The notes below the pieces were generated by a model. It worked only from the letters and a program-made list of their open reading frames with translations. It was not told the DNA's origin and made no database searches. A stretch of 64,000 bases of DNA from Cellulomonas edaphi (lineage in GTDB: Bacteria > Actinomycetota > Actinomycetes > Actinomycetales > Cellulomonadaceae), in assembly GCF_030362815.1 (NCBI RefSeq), contig NZ_JAUCGR010000001.1, positions 922,024-986,023 of the forward strand, written 5' to 3'. Of this stretch, positions 41,744 through 54,400 are shown one piece after another (position 1 is the first letter of the stretch; every line of letters starts with the position of its first letter). The translations under genes and the position numbers were made by a program.

Positions 41744-44515
41744 CTACTTGACGACCTTGAACTTCACCGTCGTCGCGGTGGCCGGGGCGTACGTCGTGGA
41801 GCCGACGTACTTGGTCGAGATGCTCCACGTGCCCTTGGGGAGCTTGGGCAGCGTGAACGTGGCCTTGCCGGACTTCAGCGTGAAGGTCTCGGTCGCCTTG
41901 AGCCCGCCGCGCGAGATGGTGACCTTGACCTTGCCGGTCGCCAGGGCCAGGCCCGACGCCGTCGTGACGGTGACCGTGGCCTTGCCGTAGGCCTTCGTCG
42001 TCGGGATCCGGGTCACCTTGGTGGCGACCTTGGACACCTTGCCCTGGGTGACCTTGAGGGTGCGGGTCGCCGAGGTGGCCGACACGGTGCTGCTGCCCGA
42101 GTACGTCGCCTTGAGCGTGTACGACTTCACCGGCAGCGACGCGGGGAGCGTCACGGCGGCCAGGCCGCTGCTGAGCGTGACGGTGCGGGCGGTGCCCGCG
42201 CCGGACAGCGTGACCTTGCCCGTCGCGGGCTTGCCCTTGGCGTCGACGACCTTGACCGTGACCTTCACGGCCTTGCCGTACGGGCTGCTGGTGACCGCGG
42301 AGACCGTGGCCTTGGCCGTCAGCTTCTTGACGGTCAGGGTGAGCGGCGTGGAGACCGACGAGGCGTAGAGCGCGTCACCCGAGTACGCGGCCGTGACCGT
42401 GTACGTGCCCACCGGGAGCGTGGCGGGCGCGGTGAACGTCGCCGTGCCGTCGACGATGGTCGCGCTCACCGGCGCGCCGGGCAGACCCTGGAACCAGACG
42501 TTGCCCGTGGCGCCGGCGGTCACCGTCGCGGTGAACGCCGCGGCGGTGCTGTACGACGTGGACGTCGTGCCGGTCAGGGCGACGCTGGACTGCTTGCCGA
42601 CCCGCAGCGTGGTCGTCGACGGGGTGATCGAGTAGCCGCGGCCCAGGTACGTGACCGTCCACTCGTCGCCGATCTGGTCGGAGGAGATGGCCGGCAGCGT
42701 CACGGAGACCGCCGAGCCGTCCCGCTTGAGCGCGGTGGCGTTGCCCACCTGGTTCCCGTCGGCGTCGCGGACGACGACGTAGCCGGCCGGCTTGCCGGTC
42801 GCGGTGCTGCGCGGGACGTCGGCCCCGGTCTTGTTGAAGGTGATGAACGGCGCGTAGTCCGCCGCGCTCACCGAGATGGCGAGCGTGGGCGTGGTGCCCG
42901 GCACGAGGTCCGTCGACGGCTGGCCGTCGACCAGGACGGACGTGGAGCTCGTGTAGTGCGTCGAGCCGAGCGAGCCCAGCACGTCGGCGTACGCGTCGAG
43001 CGCCTCGGTGGCGAAGTCACGCGCGTTCGCCAGGCGGTCGCCACCGGCGACGTAGCTGCCGTTGAGCGTGGTGTCGGGCGTGTTGGGCAGGTCGTGACCG
43101 GCCACGAACCAGTGCTCGGTCATGTACTCGGTGTACGTGCCGTCGTCGTTGGTGCGGATGGCCTCGTCGACCACCGGCGCGGCGTTGCCGAGCGCGTCCT
43201 TGTGGCTCGGGTTGTAGACCAGCAGCGCGGGGACCTGCAGGCGGCGTGCGGTCTTGACCGGCTGCGTGGTGTCGCCGCCCGGGTAGTACCGGTTGGGGCT
43301 CGCGCCCGGCTCGCCGTCGTTCGCGTACTCGGCGACCGCGTTGTACAGGTAGGTGTTGAACAGCTCGCCGTAGAGGTGACCCGGTGCCAGCACCTTGTCG
43401 CCGAGGACCTTGGGCGCACCGCTGGTGCGGATGTGGTCGTACGTCGTGCCGCCGTTACCCGCCGAGAAGAGCGAGAAGTCCAGGTTGTAGATCGTCTTCA
43501 CGCCGTTGGCCTGCGCGTCCGCGTTCAGGTGCCCGATGACGGCGCGCGTGTTGTGGCACCACGTGCCGCCGAACAGCAGCGGGACGTCGCTGCTCGCGTA
43601 GCGCGGGTTGCTGAGCAGGTCGATGGTCTCCGGGTACGACAGCTGCTGGACGCGCCAGCCGCCCTCGCCGTCCGCGTCGCCCAGGATGTCGCGGCCGTAC
43701 TTGACCGCGTCGGCGTCGGTCGTGGCGTACGTCGCGTTGTGGCGGCGGTTGACCTCGTCCTTGTAGAACTCGAACTGGGTGTTCACGCTCAGGTCCGGCG
43801 TGGTCACGGTGCCGCCGTCAAGCAGCGTCTGCTTCACGGCCTCCTCGTAGGCGGCGCGCTCCTCGGCGGTGTCGAGGTCCGCGGCCGTCTTGCGGTCGGA
43901 CAGCGAGGAGACGACGTGGTCGTCGTTGCCCTCGCCGTCCGTGCGGTCCTTGTCGAGCACGACGAGGTACGGGCTGCTCACCACGCCGTCGGTGCGGACG
44001 AACTCGGGCGTGGGGCTGTTGCCGTTGATCAGGTCGATGAGCGGGCCGCCCGTGGTCGCGACCGCGCCCTCGGCCTTCCAGTACGCGAGGCCGTCGCCGC
44101 CCAGCTGGGTGGCGAGCTCGTTCCAGTCGAAGACGTTGAGCGCATTGCCGTCGATCCGCGGGTTGAACACGTAGATCTTCTGCACGCCGATGCTCTTGGC
44201 CGCGGCATTGATCGAGCCGATCTCCGCCTGGACGCTGGCGTCCTCGGGGTCGCCGATCAGGACGGCGTACTTGCCGGACTTGAAGCGCAGCAGGTACTTC
44301 AGGCGCTCGATGGTGATCGTCTCGAACACGTGCTGGCCGCGCTCGGCGGCGAGCGCCGGGAAGACGTCCGCGAGGTAGTCGAAGTCCACGCTGGACGTGA
44401 CGGGCGGCGGCGTCGCGGCGGTCGCGCCGGGTGCGGTCAGGGCGACCACGGGGGCGGCCGCCAGGGTGGCGACCACGATCCCGGCGATCCTGCGCCGCAG
44501 GGGAGAGGCAGACAT
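41744..44515 (-). CDS. Large secreted protein with thioredoxin-like halves and Ig-like repeats
   Basis: A 923-residue exported protein. A signal peptide (about 1-34, ends GATAAT) is followed by about 540 residues I cannot assign to a named family. Two stretches there look like thioredoxin folds without the CxxC pair: GKYAVLIGDPEDASVQAEI near residue 80 and VPLLFGGTWCHNTRAVIGHL near 318, where WCHNT stands for WCxxC. The C-terminal third is made of at least three bacterial Ig-like repeats (AKATVSAVTSSPYGKAVKVT and similar), as in surface adhesins. No anchor motif is evident. It resembles the repeat region of the 1805-residue protein at 51466. Confidence 0.8.
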   Translation of the reverse strand: MSASPLRRRIAGIVVATLAAAPVVALTAPGATAATPPPVTSSVDFDYLADVFPALAAERGQHVFETITIERLKYLLRFKSGKYAVLIGDPEDASVQAEIGSINAAAKSIGVQKIYVFNPRIDGNALNVFDWNELATQLGGDGLAYWKAEGAVATTGGPLIDLINGNSPTPEFVRTDGVVSSPYLVVLDKDRTDGEGNDDHVVSSLSDRKTAADLDTAEERAAYEEAVKQTLLDGGTVTTPDLSVNTQFEFYKDEVNRRHNATYATTDADAVKYGRDILGDADGEGGWRVQQLSYPETIDLLSNPRYASSDVPLLFGGTWCHNTRAVIGHLNADAQANGVKTIYNLDFSLFSAGNGGTTYDHIRTSGAPKVLGDKVLAPGHLYGELFNTYLYNAVAEYANDGEPGASPNRYYPGGDTTQPVKTARRLQVPALLVYNPSHKDALGNAAPVVDEAIRTNDDGTYTEYMTEHWFVAGHDLPNTPDTTLNGSYVAGGDRLANARDFATEALDAYADVLGSLGSTHYTSSTSVLVDGQPSTDLVPGTTPTLAISVSAADYAPFITFNKTGADVPRSTATGKPAGYVVVRDADGNQVGNATALKRDGSAVSVTLPAISSDQIGDEWTVTYLGRGYSITPSTTTLRVGKQSSVALTGTTSTSYSTAAAFTATVTAGATGNVWFQGLPGAPVSATIVDGTATFTAPATLPVGTYTVTAAYSGDALYASSVSTPLTLTVKKLTAKATVSAVTSSPYGKAVKVTVKVVDAKGKPATGKVTLSGAGTARTVTLSSGLAAVTLPASLPVKSYTLKATYSGSSTVSATSATRTLKVTQGKVSKVATKVTRIPTTKAYGKATVTVTTASGLALATGKVKVTISRGGLKATETFTLKSGKATFTLPKLPKGTWSISTKYVGSTTYAPATATTVKFKVVK

Positions 44516-44633
44516 GAGGGCATCACTTTCTCCCGCCCGAGGGCAGGGGGAATCAGGGTGGGGTCTGGTCCGTGCAACGAGCGGGCCGACAGGTGCCGGC
44601 CGGTGCTCGCGGTGGTGGAGAGGGTGGAGCGGA

Positions 44634-46157
44634 CTACCTGGTGGTGCTGGTGCTGACCTGCTCCGCCGGGCGGAGGGACTCCGACGACGGACGAGGCGGG
44701 GGTGCGACGGCGCTCCCGGACAGGAACGCGGGGATGCTGGGCTTGTCGAGCTGGATCGGGGCGAACGTGGCCGTCACCGGAGCGGCGTTGGCGGCCGGCG
44801 CCGCCGGGGTGGCGGGCGCGGCCGCGCCGGAGCGACGCGACCCGCCGCGGGCGTAGTGCGTGAACAGCAGCAGCACGCCGGCGAGGGCCAGGGCGACGAG
44901 GATGACGACGCCGGTCAGCGGCGGCACGGTCTCAACGACCTCCGCCGCCGGAGCGGCCTCCTCCGCGGCGGCCCCGGACACGGGTGCGGCGGCCGCGACG
45001 GTGACCGGGCTCTCCGAGATGACCGTGCCCTGGTAGGCGACGACGAAGTGGTGCTCGCCCTGCGGTGCATCGGCCGGCACGACGACGTCGGTGCTGAACG
45101 CGCCCTGCGCGTCCGTGGTGACCGTGGTGAGCAGCACTGGGTCGGAGTGCAGCTCGATGTCGAGCGCGGCGTTCGGGGCGTAGCCCGACCCGGTCAGCGT
45201 GACGGTCGAGCCCGGCGTGATGTCGCCGGCCCACGTCAGGGTGCCGACCACCGAGGCGACGGGGGTGCCGACCGTGACGGCCTCGGACGGCGTCGACGCG
45301 GCCGACTCGCCTGTGGCGTTGACCGCACGCACGGCGGCCCGATAGCTGCCGTCGGGCAGGTCGCGGAACTCGTACGTGGTGGTCTCGGCGTCCACTTCGG
45401 CGCGGTTGTCGCCGCTGAGCTGGACGACGTAGCCCGTCACGCCGTCGAGGTCCACGTCGGCCGACGGCTTCCAGGTCACGACGATCGTCGAGCCGTCGAC
45501 CGTGAGGGTCGGGGTGCCGGGCGCGGAGGGCGCACCCGCGACGACGGTCTCGTTCGGGTCGATGCCCAGGTCGTCGGTCGGGCTCGTGGTGGTGGTCGTG
45601 GTGGTCGTCGTCGTACCCGGGGTCTTGGTCCCCGTGCTGGTGCCCGTGCCCGTGGTGCCCGTGCTCCCGGTCTTGCCGCCCGAGGTGTCCTTGGTGCCGG
45701 ACGACGGCGTGCTCGTCGGCGCCTTGGTGGGCTTGCTGCTGGGCGGCGCCTTGGTGGGGGTCGGCGTCTTGGTGGGCGTCGGGGTCTTGGTGGGCGTGGG
45801 CGTGGTCAGGTTGTAGTCCGCCGGCAGGTTGTCGGCGTAGAGCACGTCGTTGGGGTCGCCCTGCCAGATGCCGGTGCTCGCGCTGCTCTGGACGATCCGC
45901 CCCTTGTACTTGGGGTTGTTGCCGTCGTACTCGTGGCACGTGGGGATCGGCTGGCAGAACTTGTCCTCGGCGAGGCTCGTGAGCGCTGCCCCCATGTCGT
46001 CCTGGAGGCACATCTGGTCGTCGCCGCCGTCCACCCAGGCGACCGTCGCGGCCTCGGCCTGCGCGGCCTGGATGATCGGGAAGCCGATGCCGATCGCGGT
46101 GACGAAGAGGGCGGCGACCAGCACGCGAGCGCGGTGGCCGAGGTGGAGAAGGTTCAC
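44634..46157 (-). CDS. Surface protein with FN3 and Ig-like domains and C-terminal membrane helix
   Basis: A 507-residue type I membrane protein. Residues 1-38 form a signal peptide (LVAALFVTAIGIGFPIIQAAQA). A Cys-containing head of about 80 residues precedes a Thr/Pro/Lys linker with repeated TPTKTPTPTK and a run of ten Thr, then an FN3 domain (APSAPGTPTLTVDG to VTVG), an IPT/TIG-like domain (ITPGSTVTLTGSGYAPNA), a transmembrane helix (LTGVVILVALALAGVLLLFT) and a cytoplasmic Ala/Pro tail. GTG 46157 was chosen because it starts the signal peptide. It lies 118 bp downstream of no terminator and before the previous gene on the same strand, so co-transcription is possible. Confidence 0.8.
   Translation of the reverse strand: MNLLHLGHRARVLVAALFVTAIGIGFPIIQAAQAEAATVAWVDGGDDQMCLQDDMGAALTSLAEDKFCQPIPTCHEYDGNNPKYKGRIVQSSASTGIWQGDPNDVLYADNLPADYNLTTPTPTKTPTPTKTPTPTKAPPSSKPTKAPTSTPSSGTKDTSGGKTGSTGTTGTGTSTGTKTPGTTTTTTTTTTSPTDDLGIDPNETVVAGAPSAPGTPTLTVDGSTIVVTWKPSADVDLDGVTGYVVQLSGDNRAEVDAETTTYEFRDLPDGSYRAAVRAVNATGESAASTPSEAVTVGTPVASVVGTLTWAGDITPGSTVTLTGSGYAPNAALDIELHSDPVLLTTVTTDAQGAFSTDVVVPADAPQGEHHFVVAYQGTVISESPVTVAAAAPVSGAAAEEAAPAAEVVETVPPLTGVVILVALALAGVLLLFTHYARGGSRRSGAAAPATPAAPAANAAPVTATFAPIQLDKPSIPAFLSGSAVAPPPRPSSESLRPAEQVSTSTTR
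45752..45806. repeat. Imperfect tandem repeat encoding TPTK units
   Basis: Three 18-bp units related to GTCGGGGTCTTGGTGGGC run head to tail inside the surface-protein gene and encode TPTKTP on the minus strand. Such tracts change length easily by slippage. Confidence 0.6.
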
Positions 46158-46197
46158 GGTGATGTGCTTTCTGGGCCGGGGGAAGGCGTGCGGTGGG

Positions 46198-47670
46198 TCA
46201 GCGGGCGCCGACGCGCTCGCGAGGGCTGGGGTCGATGGCGCAGGCGCCGACCGGCACACCGCCCCACAGGTCGTCGTCGGCGGGGAGCGGCGCGGGCTGG
46301 GCGGCGTCGGCCGCCCGGGGCTCGTCGCCCGGGCTGGCGAGGCTCGCGGTCACGTCGGCGTCGGGCGCGCGGAAGACGGCGTCGTCGAGACGGCCTTCCT
46401 TGCGGGCGACGATCGTCGCCGCGACGGCCGCCGACGTCACGTTGTTCGTCGTGCGTGCCATGTCCGCGAGCGCGCTGATGGGCAGCGTCAGGATGATGAC
46501 CTCGAGCGGCAGGCCGGCGGCCGCGAGCACCGTCGTGGCCGTCACGGTGGCGGTGCCGGGGACGCCCGCGGTGCCGATCGAGACGAGCAGGCCCAGGACG
46601 ACGAGCACCGCGTAGTCACCGAGGCCGTACGGCAGGCCGAGCGCGTTGATCGCGTAGACGGCGAGCAGGATCGGCCAGATCCCCGCGCATCCCGGCATCC
46701 CGATGGTGGTGCCGAGCGGAGCGGTGAAGCCGGCGATCTCCGACGGGACGCCCACCCGGCTGCGCAGCAGGCTCGTGGTGAGAGGGAGGGTGCCGGCGCT
46801 GCTCTGGGTGCTGAACGCGGCCAGCTGCGCGGGCAGGATCTTGCGGAAGAAGGCGGTGGGGCTCACGTTGGCCGAGACGCGCAGGAACACGCCGTTGACC
46901 AGGTACGTGTGCGCGAAGCAGACCACGAACGCGACCACGAGCAGCGTGAACAGCGGCCACAGCTGGCTGGTGTCGGCCGAGACCGTCGAGGTGAAAGAGG
47001 CGGTCAGGGCGAGCACCGCGTACGGCGTCAGGCTGATGACGAAGCCGACGGCCTTGTAGACGATCTCGCGGAACGCCTCGACGCCGCCCTTGAAGGGCGC
47101 GACCTTCTGCGGGTTCTTGTCGGCGATCAGCGACGCGGAGACCGCCACGAGGATGCTCACCAGGATGATCGGGATGATGTTGTTCTCGGAGATGTCCTTG
47201 ACGATGTTCGTGGGGAAGAACCCGATGAACACCTCGGAGAACGGCTTCTTGACCGAGTCGAGCGAGCGGGTGTCCACGCCGGTCGTGGCCAGCTCCGCGC
47301 CCTTGCCCAGGCCGACCGCCAGCGCGGTGCCGAGCGCGAGGAAGATCGCGACCAGGTTGAGGCTGAGCAGCCAGTAGACCGAGCGCCCGCCGATCGTCTT
47401 GAGCTGCGCGGTGGAGCCCAACGACGTGATGCTCGACAGGATCGAGACGATCACGAGCGGCGCGACGATGGTCAGCAGCAGGTTGACGTAGACGCGGCCC
47501 AGCGGCTGGACGTACTCGACGTGGTCGCGGAACACCACGCCCACCCCGACGCCCAGGAACAGCGCGAGGAACGTCAGCACGCTGAAGTTCAGCCGCTTGC
47601 GCGACAGTGCGAAGATCCCGGCGAAGAGGCCGACGGTGACGGCGAGCGCGATGGCGTCCCATGCGTTCAA
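46198..47670 (-). CDS. Cation:dicarboxylate/amino-acid symporter (SDF family)
   Basis: A 490-residue transporter of the SDF/DAACS fold with eight or more helices and the hairpin motifs STQSSAGTLPLTTS and APLGTTIGMPGCAG, plus a charged tail. Relatives carry C4-dicarboxylates, glutamate or L-cystine (TcyP/YhcL). The start is most likely TTG 47670, with GGAG 8 bases upstream, because MNAWDAIALAV begins the conserved part. The leader holds a SAM-type riboswitch and a Cys-containing short reading frame; control by sulfur status favours L-cystine or another sulfur compound as substrate. That is inference from regulation, not from the protein sequence. Confidence 0.85.
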   Translation of the reverse strand: MNAWDAIALAVTVGLFAGIFALSRKRLNFSVLTFLALFLGVGVGVVFRDHVEYVQPLGRVYVNLLLTIVAPLVIVSILSSITSLGSTAQLKTIGGRSVYWLLSLNLVAIFLALGTALAVGLGKGAELATTGVDTRSLDSVKKPFSEVFIGFFPTNIVKDISENNIIPIILVSILVAVSASLIADKNPQKVAPFKGGVEAFREIVYKAVGFVISLTPYAVLALTASFTSTVSADTSQLWPLFTLLVVAFVVCFAHTYLVNGVFLRVSANVSPTAFFRKILPAQLAAFSTQSSAGTLPLTTSLLRSRVGVPSEIAGFTAPLGTTIGMPGCAGIWPILLAVYAINALGLPYGLGDYAVLVVLGLLVSIGTAGVPGTATVTATTVLAAAGLPLEVIILTLPISALADMARTTNNVTSAAVAATIVARKEGRLDDAVFRAPDADVTASLASPGDEPRAADAAQPAPLPADDDLWGGVPVGACAIDPSPRERVGAR

Positions 47671-47722
47671 GGGGGTGCTCCGTTCGTGCGAGGGCCCCGG
47701 AGACCGTGGGAGGTCTCGACCC

Positions 47723-47824
47723 TCAGGTAAGGGGAGTGGTGCTGCGCGTGTGGTGGAGGACCTCACGCCGGGAGATCGACGTGAGACGACAGCGACATCG
47801 GCGGTGCTCGCCCTCGCGCCTCAT
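47723..47824 (-). CDS. Possible 33-residue leader peptide with CRC motif
   Basis: On the minus strand GACGAGGAGCACGAC precedes an ATG at 47824 that opens a 33-codon frame reading MRREGEHRRCRCRLTSISRR and ending PLT with a stop at 47723-47725. It lies between the SAM-type aptamer and the symporter. Short Cys-containing leader peptides upstream of sulfur genes are known in actinobacteria, where ribosome stalling at Cys codons responds to Cys-tRNA supply. The ribosome site and position support translation, but so short a frame could be chance. Confidence 0.45.
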   Translation of the reverse strand: MRREGEHRRCRCRLTSISRREVLHHTRSTTPLT

Positions 47825-47867
47825 GTCGTGCTCCTCGTCGCATCGTGGCGACGGTGTCGCCGTGCTT

Positions 47868-47890
47868 GTCGTCGCGCGGCGCGCGACGAC
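47868..47890 (-). terminator. Hairpin following the SAM-type aptamer
   Basis: GTCGTCGCGC and GCGCGACGAC form a perfect 10-bp stem with a GGC loop immediately after the aptamer in the direction of transcription. It shares bases with the aptamer end, so it could be the switching expression platform. There is no T-run. Confidence 0.45.
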
Positions 47891-47975
47891 CTGGTCGTCA
47901 CCCGGGGCACCCCGCCACGGACGGAGGGTTGCCGGTCTCCGAGCCGGGGCTTGGCGGAGACACTCGTGACCATTG
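47888..47975 (-). ncRNA. SAM-I/IV-type riboswitch
   Basis: Read on the minus strand, the leader has the conserved blocks of the actinobacterial SAM-I/IV variant in order: GGTCACGAGTG, CCAAGCCCCGGCTCGG, ACCGGCAACCCTCC, a short stem GTCCGTGGC, GGGGTGCCCCGGGTGACGAC and CAGG. Pairing of GGTCAC with GTGACGACC closes the structure. This class binds S-adenosylmethionine and normally represses methionine or sulfur-metabolism genes. Here it precedes an SDF-family symporter. I did not verify the pseudoknot by folding. Confidence 0.85.
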
Positions 47976-48095
47976 CCGACCAGATAGGTCAACTTTGTTG
48001 CTGATTTCTATGCGATTGCGGGATCGCGCGTCAACGATGGACACCGAAAAGTCCACCGCTTGAGATGAAAGCCCTGGTGAGAGGGGCAAAACGGA

Positions 48096-50368
<2,273 letters not shown>

Positions 50369-50369
<1 letters not shown>

Positions 50370-51256
50370 CAGACGGCGACCTTCGGCGCGGGCTCCTCGG
50401 GGTGAGCGAGCGGCGCGGAGGGCGCGGGCGCGCTCACGCGCTCGGGCCGGGCGTACGCCACCATCGACGTCCCGCGCAGGAACCCGACGAGCGTCATCCC
50501 GGACCCGTGCGCGAGCTCGGCGGCCAGCGACGACGGTGCGGAGACGGAGGCCAGCAGGGGGATGCCCGCCATGAGCGCCTTCTGCGTGAGCTCGAACGAC
50601 GAGCGTCCCGACACCATGAGCACCGTGCCGCGCAGCGGAAGCCGGCCGTGGGCGAGCGCCCAGCCGATCACCTTGTCGACCGCGTTGTGCCGCCCGACGT
50701 CCTCGCGCAGCACCAGCAGCTCCCCGGTGCGTCCGTCGAACAGCCCGGCCGCGTGCAGGCCGCCCGTCCGGTCGAACACCGCCTGCTGCTCGCGGAGCCG
50801 GTCCGGGAACGTGGCCAGGAGCTCGGCCGGGACCACCAGGTCGTCGTCGGCGACCGTCCAGCGCGAGCGCGTGCGCACGGAGTCGATGCTCGCCTTGCCG
50901 CACAGCCCGCACGACGACGTGGTGAAGAAGTTCCGCTCCAGGCTGGGCTCCGGCGGCGGCACGCCGCGGCCCAGCGTCACGTCGAGCACGTTGTAGGTGT
51001 TGGCGCCCGCGTCGTCGGTCCCGGCGCAGTAGCGGGCCGCGGCGACGTCCTGCGCAGCGCCGACGACGCCCTCGGACACCAGGAAGCCCGCGGCGAGCTC
51101 GACGTCGTGGCCGGGGGTGCGCATGGTGACCGCGAGGGGACGCCCGCCCACCCGGATCTCGAGGGGCTCCTCCGCGGCGAGTGAGTCCTCCGCATGGCGC
51201 ACGGGGCCGTCGAGGTCGATGCGCGTGACACGTCGTCGGATCACGATCCTGGGCAT
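50369..51256 (-). CDS. fdhD: Formate dehydrogenase accessory sulfurtransferase FdhD
   Basis: FdhD transfers sulfur from a Cys desulfurase to the molybdenum cofactor of FDH-like enzymes. The 295-residue protein has RNFFTTSSCGLCGKASID with the catalytic C-x-x-C loop, and the GRHNAVDKVIG and SGRSSFELTQKA motifs of the family. The ATG at 51256 was chosen over longer frames because it begins the conserved PRIVIRRRVTRID. It overlaps the oxidoreductase gene (TGATG), forming a two-gene unit. Confidence 0.94.
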
Positions 51257-51372
51257 ACGCCATCCTCCCAGTCCTGGGGCCGCCCGTCGCCAGGATCGCG
51301 GAACGGGTTGGGAGGGACGGCGGGCGCTCCCACTCGCCCGCCACCCGGACGTGTGTAGTACCCGGACGGCGG

Positions 51373-51401
51373 TTGACAGCGTTGTCATCTGCGGCCATGG
51401 T
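51373..51401 (+). promoter_or_regulatory. Promoter with LacI-type operator for the giant secreted gene
   Basis: TTGACA (51373-51378) is a good -35 element and a weak CATGGT (51396-51401) lies 17 bp on. The -35 overlaps TGACAGCGTTGTCA (51374-51387), an imperfect palindrome (half sites TGACA and TTGTCA) of the form used by LacI-family sugar regulators in actinobacteria. The overlap would allow repression until a sugar inducer appears. The operator assignment is from symmetry and position. Confidence 0.5.
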
Positions 51402-51465
51402 GAGTGCGCTCACCTGCACAGCGCTGTCGCTGTTCCGATTCCGACGAAGAAATCGAGGGGTTCCC

Positions 51466-54400
51466 TTGACGCGGTTCCCGCGCACGTCCCTGTTGCCGCT
51501 CGCACGCAGATCCGTCCCGCGCGCCCACGGCTCGCGCCTGCTTCAGCGCGCCGTCGTGGGCGCCACCGCGCTCGCCGTGGCGCTGCCCGCTGCCGTCCTG
51601 TCGCCCGCGTCCCCCGCCGCGGCCGCCGACGCCCCCGCCTTCGGGGCTCCCGACGCCATCGCCGCCGACTACTACGCGGCGCTGCTGCGCCACACCCGGT
51701 GGACCGAGTCCGTCTTCGACTCCACGCTCGGCGTGTACAAGGCCGCCGACTTCAACTTCGCGGTGGTGCTCGGCAACGCCGTGCTCGTGACGCACGGCGA
51801 CTATGACGAGTCGCTCGCGGGCGTCTCCAAGGCCACCCTGCGCGCGCGGACGGTCGCGACCATCGCCTACTACGCGGCGCGCAACCGGTTCGTGAACCCC
51901 ACCGGCGGCACCTGGGGCAAGCAGCTGTTCTGGGACTCGACGTTCCAGTCCTACTTCCTCGACGCGGGCAAGCTGCTGTGGGACGACCTCGACGCGACCA
52001 CGCAGGCGAGCCTCAAGACGATCGCCGCCGGGCAGGCGGCCTACACGGCAGGGCTGAACTACGGCGACGACCCGATGTCGGGCTCGTGGACGCCCGAGTG
52101 GCCCGTCGGCCGGTTCGAGCGCGACACCGCCGCGGAGGAGTCCGGCGTCTACAGCCAGGCGCTCGCCCCGGGCATCGCGTGGTCCGAGGACGACGCGAGC
52201 TCGGCCGCCTGGAGCGCGCAGTTCAACGACTGGGTGCGCAACGCGGTGGCCCAGCCGACGGCCGACGCGAACAACCCGGCCGTCGTGGGCGGCAAGGCCA
52301 TCTCGACCAACCTGCTGCACAACATCTACGACACGTACGTCACCGAGAACCACAACACGGTGGCCCCGCACTACCAGTCCGACCTCTGGCGCTCGGGTGG
52401 CCGCAACTCGATCCAGTTCATCCTCAACGGCAAGCCCGTGCCGGAGATCATCAAGCACCAGCCCAACTCGGCCGAGCTGTGGCGCTCCCTGCAGCTCATG
52501 ATGAGCCAGCAGGGCGAGCCGTTCATGTCCATGAACGCGGACCGCGAGTTCCTGTACGGGCGGGACGTGATCCCGCTCGCGTTCGTCGGGCAGGTGCTGC
52601 GCAACCCCGACGCCGTGCGTGCCGAGGCCAACATGGCCGCCTCCCTGGCGGCGTACCAGGCGTACGCACCGGTGGACCGGTTGGCCAAGTTCTCCGGCGA
52701 GCCCAAGTACGAGCCCGAGGCCCGCGCGGAGGTCGCGATCGCCTACCTCCTGCACGTCGCGGCCGCCGAGTCCGACGAGGGCACGGTGGAGCCGACGCCC
52801 GCGGACCAGTACTTCGCGCGGCTGTCCGGCGTGCGCGACTACGGCGACGAGCCGGGCCTGACCGTGCAGCAGTCGGAGAAGTCCTGGGCCGGCGCCTCGA
52901 GCCGCCAGGGGTACGTCAAGTTCCCGTGGGCACCCGGGCACAACCCGTGGCTGTTCCAGACGTCGGGCGCGACGCCGTTCCTCTACCCGACGCCCGCCGC
53001 GACGGTCGACAAGCGCACCACTGCCGTCTACACGGGCCCGCGCGATGGCTTCGACGGCACCGCGTCCCTGTTCACGACCGGCAGCTCCTCCGCGGGCCAG
53101 GTGACGCTGCCCACCGGCTCGGCGATCTACGCGACGAGCGGGGCCGGCCGCGAGGACGGCGCGCTCACCGTGCGCAACCTCGCGATGGGCGGGTTCGCCG
53201 GGCTCGACGGCTCGCGCACCTACACCACCGCCGAGGGCTCGCAGACGGCGTCTCTGCCCGTGACCCGGGCCGCCGACCCGCTCGACGTCAGCGCCGCGCG
53301 CGTCGACAACCTGAGCTTCGCGCCCGTGAGTGCGCGGTACGTGCGCATGCAGGGCATCCAGGGCAACGCGACCTTCGGGTACTCGATGTACGCGTTCCAC
53401 GTCTACGGCGCGGACGCCACGTCGACCACCGACCTCGCGGCCGGCCGCACGGCCACCGCTTCCAGCGAGGACGCGGCCGGAGGCCGCCAGGCGTCCAAGG
53501 TCACCGACGCGACCGCCTCCACCCGGTGGGCCGTCTCCACGGCCGACCGCAAGCGCGCGAACTCGTGGATCCAGGTGGACCTCGGCTCGCAGCAGACCGT
53601 CGGCGGGGTGCGCCTGGCCTGGGAGGCCAGCGCGGGCACGCAGTACCTGGTGCAGACGTCCGACGACGGCAGCACGTGGACGGACCAGGTCCGGTACGGG
53701 CCCGAGAACGCCGCGGACGCGAACGCCGCGCGGGTGGACAGCGTCGCGCTGACGCCGGCCGGCGGCTCGGAGCCGGCGCCGGTGCAGGCCCGCTACGTGC
53801 GCATGCAGGGCATCCAGGGCGACGCGGGGTACGGCTACTCGCTGTACAACTTCCGCGTCTACGGCGCGGCCGGCACGCTCGACCTCGCCGCCGGCAAGCC
53901 CGCGACGGCGTCGAGCGCGGCGTCGGGCAACGCGGCCACCACGGTGACCGACGGGAGCTCGACGACGCGGTGGGCGGTCTCCAAGGAGGAGCGGCCCCGC
54001 GCGGACTCGTGGATCCAGGTGGACCTCGGCACGGCTCAGGATGTCGCCAAGGTGCAGCTGGCCTGGGAGGTGGCCGCCGGACGCGACTACCTGATCCAGA
54101 CCTCGCTCGACGGCAGCACGTGGACCGACGCGGCGCACTTCCGCTACACCGGTGACCAGATCACGGCCACCGACCAGGGGTGGCTCAACGTCGAGGGCGC
54201 CGCGGGCTTCGTCGTGCGTGGCTCCGGCGCGCAGATCACGGTGTCCAAGGCCGACGACGCGCACCACGTGATCCGCCTTGCCGACTCGCCCACCACGGGC
54301 AGCCACCCGTTCCTGGTGGAGATGCTGCCGACCGACGCCGCGGGCACGGCGGCCGAGGCCGCGCAGGCGCAGCCGACCGTCGGCGCCGACGGCGTGCTCG

